This document shows, in pieces, positions 56,400 to 64,000 of a DNA stretch of 64,000 bases. Position 1 is the stretch's first letter; the number at the start of each line of letters is the position of its first letter. The notes under the pieces were generated by a model that saw only the letters and a program-made list of their open reading frames with translations, was not told the DNA's origin and ran no database searches. Source of the stretch: Albugo candida. Its lineage: Eukaryota > Oomycota > Peronosporomycetes > Albuginales > Albuginaceae. Location of the stretch: NCBI GenBank assembly GCA_905220665.1, contig CAJNAR010000177.1, positions 310,001 through 374,000 of the forward strand, read 5' to 3'. Position numbers and translations under genes: made by a program.

Positions 56400-58218
56400 G
56401 CTATAATTGGAATACTCTCTCTTTTTGTCTCCTCCTAGCCAGCGCTCATGTAGCCTCCCACCAATTTCTTTTTTAGATGGCTGAAGTATTTGTACGGTCA
56501 GGGCCTGTCTGTTTCTGTTCTTATTGGCATCAGCTCCTTTCTTCTCTGTAGTGCCATCAATTCTATCCAGGATTGAGATGTTGAGCTATCAGAGCGTGTA
56601 CTTGAAATCAGGTAATACTCCGCAGAATCGGTGTCAAACGCATCATCTATTGGCTTTATCTCGCACTGCTCATTTTCCGGACCTATATAGCACTGTTAAA
56701 TTCTTATTCACATTTACAGATAACAAATCACCCCATAGCATTCTTGCCTTTTTGTCAATAGCCAACACGATAAAGCTACTTTTCAAATACTAGATACTAT
56801 GAAAAATTGTAGGCGTGACATTTTCATTCGAATGCGGTGCATTATGTCATGCAATCAGTGATCACAAATATACTAGTGGGCTCCCAATCATTTCCGTTTG
56901 TACTGGCGTAAACGATTTCCTTCTGGGTCATAATCGTTGTCGCGGGGTTCGTGTAAGCTCTCATCAGCTCACAGAGATAACAAGGAACTAACGACCGCCT
57001 ATCGAGCAAGTCGAACAACATGAGGCTTTGCAAAACTTTTTGTATCTGTTGTCAATGTTGAGGTTGTTTCTACTAACCTGCACCATATTTCCTAACAGAG
57101 TTACCAGGGTCTCCTAATTAATTCATTTGTGTCAACATCAGAATCAGTACTACAGTAGCTGTAGTTATCCGTATAGTATCAGTATCCGTCCCTTTTCCGT
57201 ACTAGCATCTTTATCAGCTAATGAATTTTGTAAGAGACGATGGAAAAACCCATGAAGTAACGTAAGTTGAACACTGCAATTACGGGAATGGTGGAAGAGC
57301 ATATCAAGAAACGCATGTTCAATGCTACGGATATTACCTTTTAAATATATAGATTTCATAAGCCACGCTGAGCAGCACCTATTTTCATTCACAAACATCG
57401 CACAACCCTTCGACCTTTGCACTTTTTCAACACTTCTAAGAAACTCAGGATGTATACTAAAGCTTTTGGAAAGGAGTACGTGACTTGGAGTTTTTGGTGC
57501 TCTCCATACTTAGCAGAGAGCCGTTGTAGAACGTTGAAATGCTTACCAGTTCAAGCGCAACTTGTGCCAGAGTATAATTCTGTTTATACCACTTTATGCT
57601 GACGGTAACCTCCTCACTTTCACCCTAACTTTTCATTTTTCAATATATTAAGATGGTTCCGTTACCGACAATCATACTACTCAGACGAAATCTAGTGTGT
57701 TCTTCATACCTCCTCTCCTGCTTTTAATGTACATGTTCTGGTTCAGTTCACTCTGGCTTACTTTACTTTCCCGTAGCGTTGTTCAGGATGTTCGACCTTC
57801 GCATCTCTATTTTCGACGCTTAGAATTATTCCAACAAGATAGCACCAATATTTCTATACATAAAAAATAAAATTAATTGAAATTCCTAAAGCACCCGACA
57901 TATCGATCTACTCTGCACGCCGTATGAACGGGAGCCGAGATTGACATGGCTTTGTACCCACCAGAGATATCAAACACGCGCTCGGACGGTTTTCTGATAT
58001 GTAAACCAATGCCAGCTTTTTTGCCTTCACTGAACAAAACTTATCTTCACTAGCTACAATCCGCCATTTTGGTTTTCATTACAGCTATAACAGCTATATA
58101 ATCAATTTCCACAAAGACGGCGCGTCCTGGTTCTCATAAACGTGGCGTTGTTCACTATTCTCATCAACCGACTGTAATTCTACAAGGTGAACTTTTATCT
58201 TCTGTTTCTTTTTTTACA
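56400..58218. other. Duplicated, no gene seen (copy B)
   Basis: Counterpart of 26.5-28.5 kb. No open frame conserved in both copies. Confidence 0.4.
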
Positions 58219-60190
58219 TTGAGCATTCATTCTAGTACCAGCACCGGACTTTTATGTACAGTTTGCCCGCTCACACTTCGTTTCCGTAGTGTTCTCTCTA
58301 TGATGTTCTTTTGCACTATCTCCCACCCCCAGTTTTGTATCTCCACCACGCGTGTATCACGTACAATCCATCAGTGCCTGCATCCATGTAAGTTTAACAT
58401 CAGCGGATTTCTTTAATGTTCTCACAAGTACCTCACGATTCCAATTCAAGCAACGAGGTATCAGATATAGCTGTGTTGTATTATCTGGACCCATCCAGGT
58501 CGCGCATCAACCGTGTCCGTAGTTAATCTTGATCCGCTCATTACGATCTGAAAAAGAGCTCTAATATAGGCATTCAAAGCCATTTTCTGTGTCGACAATG
58601 TGATCATTGGGATTTAATTTGAGTGTATCATGGGAGCTCTACCTGTCTCAACGGATTGGAATGAGATTGAGTTCCCTCCATCAGCTCCGATATTTATCGC
58701 GCTACAGCACCGTGTAAGGCCAAGTAAGAGGTATAAAACGCGTCGCGTGCACCAAAAGCATGCCTCCTTTCTTTGGATAGCTTCTTCACTTAAATGTTAC
58801 GTTCATCCACATCCGAACTCAAAACCCATTCCAAACTTCCAGCGGTCAGAACTACACTATTTCGTCTTCAACTCCGCGATGACAGTTTTTTCAATGCGCG
58901 TGAGGGAACATTGTAACAAGACCGTATCAGGAGGGACTGCTTAACGCGCAAGGGAATTACAATGCAAGACACCTTCACACCCAGCGTCGAAAGTGTCGTC
59001 TTAAAACTTCATGAAGGTTCATTTTATCCTAATGATTGGCGCGTACCAACCGCAACTGCGTGACTGAAGCGCTTCTTATTAGACGGCATTACTTCTGCAT
59101 TACCAGGTTCAAAACTGCTTCAATTATATCTCAAATACAAGTACAACCTTTCATCCAAGCTGTCATTATTGCCTTCTATTCATCGTATGCCTCTCTGTAC
59201 TAGCTTGATCATGTCCGTCTTCTCGACAATACCGCCGATTCCGGCAGATAGGAAAGTCTTACCGTCAGGGTTGCTACCCAGGGTACTAACTAGCTTTATA
59301 AAGACTAAGATTAATAAAGTAACCGCTAAACAAAAATTTAGTTTGATCAGAGATCATTTACCGGATTGCCTTCTTGAAGAGGGTGTTCCGGGATGTTCAA
59401 TACGGTTTGTAGCGAATCCGATTCATGGCAGCTAGATACACCATTAATCCACTTGAGTGATGCCATCATTCCTGTTAGAGAACTCTACGAAATCCTCTTG
59501 ATCTATCTTTTTCTCTTCATATTTGTACTTCTCCAGTCCCGTCGGCACGGACACCAAGGCATATTGATGTGTCTAAATCTCTTATGTTAAACACGGCTAT
59601 ATATATTTCCACGACTAGGATAGTGATGATAGTTTTCTTATCATTCCTGTCCTTTGTGGATTTTCACCTTCATCGTCTACCGAGGAGGTTTTCAAGCTTA
59701 AAAAGCACTATTTCCACGGGCTCGCATATCAGGAAATTTATCCTTTGACCATGGATAGAACCTGCGCGGCACGTTCTTGCCGATACAATGTTTCATCGAG
59801 CGTCGGCTATCTTCAGCTACTCATTCTCTACCACCCAGAATAATTGTGGTTGGCGACATCAACCTCGACCAGGATCTAAATATGCGTAAAGACGAAGATA
59901 CTAATATCTAAAAAATGCATAACCTCTCGTCAGTGCTTAAAACGTCATCCCTCGCATCAAGGGGAATACCATCAACTTTGGTGCTCCTTCAATGTCCTGC
60001 AAGACGCCTTCTCGTTTAGCGGCTTGTATCCTGACACTCACCCTTCTTTCAACATAGAATTGCATTACTAACAATCTACCTCAGGCCAGTTTTATTGATT
60101 AGACCTCTTCTTGATACTTCATCGACAATACTCACCTCACCTACGAACGACCACATTGTTCATGTTTATCGTTACTGTAGTGCTTTTTTC
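58219..60190 (+). pseudogene. Unknown gene G, copy B (decayed)
   Basis: Counterpart of 28,500-30,540. The longest pieces are 58,630-58,944 (EIEFPPSAPIFIALQHRV) and the frame through LLQLYLKYKYNLSSK to EGVPGCSIRFVANPIH (59,100-59,435). Family unknown. Confidence 0.4.
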
Positions 60191-60289
60191 CATATCGAGG
60201 TCCCGAATTTATCCTTTTCATCAGTCACGACTCTAACACTCCATCGTCAAGAGAAGCTCTCCAGACAGTTCCTCTAGATTGACGTAACC

Positions 60290-60361
60290 TCCTCGATAGT
60301 ATAGTGGCTGGTATACCTGCCTGTCACGCGGGGGACTCGGGTTCCATTCCCGGTCGGGGAG
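60290..60361 (+). tRNA. tRNA-Asp (GTC)-like gene, possibly a pseudogene
   Basis: The 72 bases fold as a full cloverleaf: acceptor TCCTCGA with TCGGGGA, D arm GTAT/GTAT, anticodon stem CCTGC/GCGGG around loop CTGTCAC (anticodon GTC), T stem TCGGG/CCCGG. The T loop is TTCCATT where TTCRANY is expected, so the internal B box (GGTTCCATTCC) has lost its purine. Only TTTC follows, so no strong T-run terminator. It may be a decaying tRNA or the head of a repeat. Confidence 0.7.
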
Positions 60362-60371
60362 TTTCTTAAAG

Positions 60372-60470
60372 GGGTCCGACCCAGCTCAGTCGGTTGAGCA
60401 ATTTGCGGATCCCCTGCTGTAGGTCGTTGGTTTGATCCCCGGCAGTGTGGGCAGCGGTTTGATCCCACCA
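60372..60470 (+). repeat. tRNA-derived, SINE-like sequence
   Basis: CAGCTCAGTCGGTTGAGCA (60382-60400) is a tRNA A-box region, followed by two B-box-like copies of GGTTTGATCCC at 60429-60439 and 60456-60466. It does not fold into a clean cloverleaf. It lies between the tRNA-Asp-like gene and the 3' end of a LINE, which could have mobilised it. Confidence 0.45.
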
Positions 60471-61035
60471 AGCGACAAGCTTGGAAAATATCTGCCTCCC
60501 TAGGTTTCAAGTCAGACTTAAGTGATATTCACAACGTCAGGGGCTCAGTTGAAGGTGTGTTTATTACTAGAATTAGACTAACTGACTTCTCTAGTTGCCT
60601 AGGCTATCTTAAATACCATATATACACATATAAGAAACGTTTCGTGAAAGACCTGTGAGAGATGATAAGGTGTCGTCTCGTTGATAATCCCGTATCGTAG
60701 TAGCCTCAGCACCCTTAACACGAGACTGTGTCTAGCTTATAAATGCTGTAAAGTTGTAAAGTTGTAAAATTGTAAAGTTCTAAAAATGGTCCAAAAGTAC
60801 CGTGTTGTGCCATTTGGTGTGTGCCATACAGCTGTTAGCATAACCAGCCAACTAGGACTAGGATCTGAGTTGCACTTGCCGTTCCACTCGCCTGTGCCGG
60901 AACCGCAGCAATGATCTTCGACTTCTAAAATATCCACCAAATGATCCTTGCGTTGCGAGTTGATCCAGCACCTTTGCAAGCCGAATGCGTTCCTATTGGT
61001 CGTAACACTGTCGTCGAAAGTACCGAACGTGCGCA

Positions 61036-62268
61036 CTAAACGTGGTGTAAATGACGGAAAGTGCTGGAACTGTCGGAGTTTCTGATCGTTGATCGAACAA
61101 ACGACGATTCTGATCTGTCCAGACGAAATGCAGTGTCACCGCTTGCAATGCAAGCCATAAATCTGATATAATTGCTAAATATTCTTTCCAATCCGACCGT
61201 AGTGTTGGTACGATTGCACATGCAATATGCGTCCAACGTGGTCGGGAAGACAAAAAAAAAATCCCAACTAGGGAGTAACTCCCTCCATAAATGTGCCGTG
61301 TGATCGCACTTTAAAAAGAAATGTTGATCGGATTCCACTGCCCCGCACGAAGGCTGCGTGCACAATATAATGTCGGGCTGAATATCCTTTAAGAGCCAGA
61401 AACGAGATCGAACTGGCAACATTCGAAAGGCTAAACGAAACTGTAAGTCTTCGAAAATTGGTAATACACGTTGCCGAAGTTGCCGTGATGGAGCCATAAA
61501 AGTTCGAACTCGTTCTGAATCCAGTGCGTCCATTCTCTCCCGTGTTGACCAATGTGTCGACATCGGATGACTCTTGGTTGGTTCGGGAGGTTTCCAAACG
61601 ATTCGTGAGAGCTGTGAGCGTGGAATAGATGAGAAATAATGTTTCCTGTCCTTGCTTTTTACTCCCACATAAAATGATCTGCCACTTGTGGTTGGTGTAA
61701 TCCAAGTGATGAGACCAAACGTCGAGTGGATACGCTGGAGAATCTGCGTGACTTCATTGTAAAGTCGACTCAGCAACTTTCCTTCAGACATATGTGATGC
61801 GCTTAGTTCTTCGTCGTTGTAATAGTTTGCGACGAAATCTTCCTTCGGTGGCCATGTGTCGCTTTCACGAAAAAAGTCTTGCAGACTTCGAATCTCGAAA
61901 AGCGTAGTGAACGATTTCCGAAATGTTCGATGTGGTTCATCCACCATGCCAAAATTGTACCAAACGTTCTGCGTATTAGTATGGCGAGTAGCAGCTTCGT
62001 AATGAAACTTTTGGTCGCAGTGAAACCACATCGGTTGTTCCATGTAGTAGTGACGGCGTTGTGAAACATTCAAATCGGATATTGTAATGCTCCAATCCAT
62101 CTGATGCCACATTTTAAATGCGTGTTTCCACAATGACGATATGCTCTCCCATTGAACCATTTTCCCATGTCGGTGTTGTGCGATGGTGAATATATCCATC
62201 GGCGTGTGTGGTCCAAAGGAAGATTGGATAAGTTGTAATAATTCCGTCGAAGCAGTTGTCCAATTCAC
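61036..62268 (-). CDS. LINE ORF2 C-terminal region with CCHC-type zinc motif
   Basis: A 410-codon open stretch, the longest LINE frame here. It contains FRLAFRMLPVRSRFWLLKDI and then CTQPSCGAVESDQHFFLKC, a C-x4-C...H-x4-C arrangement typical of the zinc-binding region behind LINE reverse transcriptases, followed by HTAHLWRELLPSW. It probably belongs to one long ORF2 with the reverse transcriptase upstream; a frameshift near 62,300 separates them. The end (HLHHV) is followed by further LINE-coding sequence in another frame (60,993-61,253). Confidence 0.75.
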   Translation of the reverse strand: MNWTTASTELLQLIQSSFGPHTPMDIFTIAQHRHGKMVQWESISSLWKHAFKMWHQMDWSITISDLNVSQRRHYYMEQPMWFHCDQKFHYEAATRHTNTQNVWYNFGMVDEPHRTFRKSFTTLFEIRSLQDFFRESDTWPPKEDFVANYYNDEELSASHMSEGKLLSRLYNEVTQILQRIHSTFGLITWITPTTSGRSFYVGVKSKDRKHYFSSIPRSQLSRIVWKPPEPTKSHPMSTHWSTRERMDALDSERVRTFMAPSRQLRQRVLPIFEDLQFRLAFRMLPVRSRFWLLKDIQPDIILCTQPSCGAVESDQHFFLKCDHTAHLWRELLPSWDFFFVFPTTLDAYCMCNRTNTTVGLERIFSNYIRFMACIASGDTAFRLDRSESSFVRSTIRNSDSSSTFRHLHHV

Positions 62269-62310
62269 AGAAATACTTGTTGATGCATCGGATGCGAACT
62301 GCTGAAGGAA

Positions 62311-63816
62311 TTAAATACGTTGTAGCTTTAATCGTCCCACCAAAAAAGGAACTTGTAGTCCACCATCTTGTCGGCGAAGATATAAAAATTCTTTGCCGAT
62401 CAGGTGAACATGTTTTGAATCTGTTTTGTGTTTCCGACCAAGCACAAATCGATTTAACATCGATTGCCATTGTCGAATAGTCACTGCTGGTATGTTTACG
62501 TGCATTGTGTAATGCCACAAACGTGATAAAATCATTGTTTGCGCAACCAGTAGTCGACCACGAACAGTTCGTGCTCGTCGAAACCATACACCAAACCCAT
62601 CGTAAAAACGCTTGTCGAGAGTTGAGATAAACATCGAATGAGTCGATTTCTGGCCGAATGGAATACCCAAATACTTGACCGAATCCTCCGGACCCATTAT
62701 GGTCAAATTGGGAATACTTGGACATGGCTTGGTCCGATTCAGCGAGAACAAAGATGATTTACTCAAGTTGAGTTTCGCACCCGATCCATCGCAATAGACT
62801 TGGACGAGTTCGAGTTGCGTCAAAACACCATTTGGTGTCGCTGAAAGCAATGTTGAATCGTCCGCAAAAATAATGCAGCTGCGACAGTCGTGTCATTGAT
62901 CCAAATTACAGTTTTCATGTTGTCGAAGTAAATTTCCTAAAGGTTCGATCGTCATCAGAAAAATTAATGCGAAGAGAGGATCGCCTTGTTTGACTCCACG
63001 TTATGGTGTAATGTACGGTGTAATATTTCCATTGATCATCAACTGGGCTTTGTATTATTGTACAGAAGACGAATCCAGTCGATGACACCTTTTTCCGACG
63101 CCCATTTTTTCCAAAACGCGAAACATGTACGTCCAATTGACTCGATCATAAGCTTTCTCAAAGTCGAGAAAAGTCGGATATGCTTCCTCCTACGATGAGT
63201 GACCAAGTCTTGGATATCGGTGAGATGTCGAATATGGTGATGCATTGACCGTCCTCGCACAAATGCTTTTTGATCTTGATCGATCATTTTTGGCAAAAAA
63301 CTTTGCAATCGATACGCCAACACTTTTGAAAGTACTTTCACATCGACGCAAAGGCAGTGCGATCGGTCGATAGTTGCCAGGATCACCTCGTGATCCTTTC
63401 TTGTATAAAAGTGTGATTGTTGAGTGACGTTGTGATCGGAGTAAAATTCCTCTTTCCAGCTGATATTCGAACACGATCTTTAAACACTCGCGAAACGTTT
63501 CCGGATCAAGCTGATAAAGTGCTGCTGGTAGTCCATCCATACCTGGAGAAGAACTACTGCGCATGTGCTTGATCGCTTCCGCCATCTCGGTCGTACTTAA
63601 CCGAGTGGAGAGACGGTCTTGCTCTGCGCAGGCAAGGGAAACGTGAATCGAATCGAGCAACTTTTTTTGCTTTCTTTCACTTGGAACATCTGAGTCGGTC
63701 TCAGAGCTATTAACAGAGCCCATGACGCCACCCCAATGATCTCTGAATTCGTCAATAATCTCCCTCGGGTTCGATGTCACGGTACCACATTTTTTTGTAA
63801 CATTTTCGATCGGCAC
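62311..63816 (-). pseudogene. LINE reverse transcriptase (frameshifted)
   Basis: The minus strand carries SSSSPGMDGLPAALYQ, STITLLYKKGSRGDPGNYRP (fingers), then in another frame AFVRGRSMHHHIRHLTDIQ, and the polymerase box IIFADDSTLLSA with FADD at 62857-62868. Downstream are KYLGIPFG and the thumb region. At least three frameshifts. The catalytic aspartates are kept. Confidence 0.8.
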
Positions 63817-64000
63817 GCGACGACAAGAACTATCCGGAGGGCGAAAAAAAATGCTTTGAAGAGTTCTCCATATGCTTCACGTGATGGTCGAAGCTTTCAT
63901 CTTGGTTGTATTTCGCATTGTTTTCGACTGAAATTGTAAATTGTTGGAGACTCGATTCGTAAAAATACCGTGACGCATTGGTGTCTTGGATGCGATATCG

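Larger units (their letters stand above)
51715..60240. repeat. Segmental duplication, copy B
   Basis: Same orientation as copy A, about 29 kb apart. It carries B2, gene H copy B and gene G copy B in the same order. 51,800-52,600 has no counterpart in copy A. The right edge is near the tRNA-Asp-like gene at 60,290, which copy A lacks. Confidence 0.8.
60546..64000 (-). mobile_element. L1-like LINE, 5' part outside the window
   Basis: Minus-strand non-LTR retrotransposon whose 3' end at 60546 is the same edge as in the fragment at 16900. It carries reverse transcriptase in broken frames and an open 410-codon C-terminal region with a zinc-binding motif. It runs off the right edge before the endonuclease. 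No poly(A) tail or target duplication is seen. Confidence 0.85.

Noticed and set aside
59840..59890. PPRIIVVGDINLDQ in copy B of gene G, resembling sugar-kinase or endonuclease GDIN motifs.
   Set aside because: The copy A equivalent reads VIGNINTKPG, and no further motif of either family follows.

Overview
This 64 kb window is eukaryotic, AT-rich, gene-poor and built mostly from mobile elements, old duplications and gene relics. The best fit is an oomycete. All six secreted-protein loci found here carry, 10-65 bases before the start codon, a sequence that matches or resembles the oomycete initiator (CTCATT followed by CCAATTT or GAATTTT). The transposase has a 66-base GT..AG intron, and the window holds Ty1/copia and L1-like elements. 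A white-rust-like biotroph is a reasonable guess but is not proven. No housekeeping gene was recognised.

Left part (1-18.2 kb). A LINE endonuclease fragment opens the window. Two diverged tandem units follow, about 1.6-6.45 kb and 6.95-12.8 kb. Each reads, on the minus strand, from a decayed coiled-coil gene into an intact secreted-protein gene (A1 at 4397-5773, A2 at 9443-10462) and then a shared downstream flank. After 12.8 kb there is unassigned sequence and two LINE 3' fragments.

Middle part (18.2-46.6 kb). A dead Ty1/copia element (18202-22701) sits next to copy A of an 8 kb segmental duplication (about 22.7-30.6 kb). That copy carries secreted-protein pseudogene B1. A third, inverted unit at about 32.4-37.9 kb holds the intact gene A3 (34609-35727), which has a minisatellite-encoded cysteine-rich tail. 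A relic, A4, lies at 42.1-42.8 kb, followed by an internally deleted copia element (43439-46632).

Right part (46.6-64 kb). A Tc1/IS630-like DNA transposon (46633-49427) sits at a TA in the 5' LTR of the second copia element. Then come a perfect 125-base tandem duplication, copy B of the segmental duplication (about 51.7-60.2 kb, with pseudogene B2), a tRNA-Asp-like gene, a tRNA-derived repeat and a long minus-strand LINE that runs off the window end.

The main finding is what the secreted proteins appear to be. By motif order, families A and B both look like the C-terminal lobe of a pepsin-type (A1) aspartic protease behind a signal peptide. There is no N-lobe, and the catalytic DTG is replaced by DIG, DVG, NIG or DLQ. 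They would be secreted pseudo-proteases. In family A the globular part is conserved, while the C-terminal tails are unrelated between paralogs. This is read by eye; a structure prediction or profile search would settle it.
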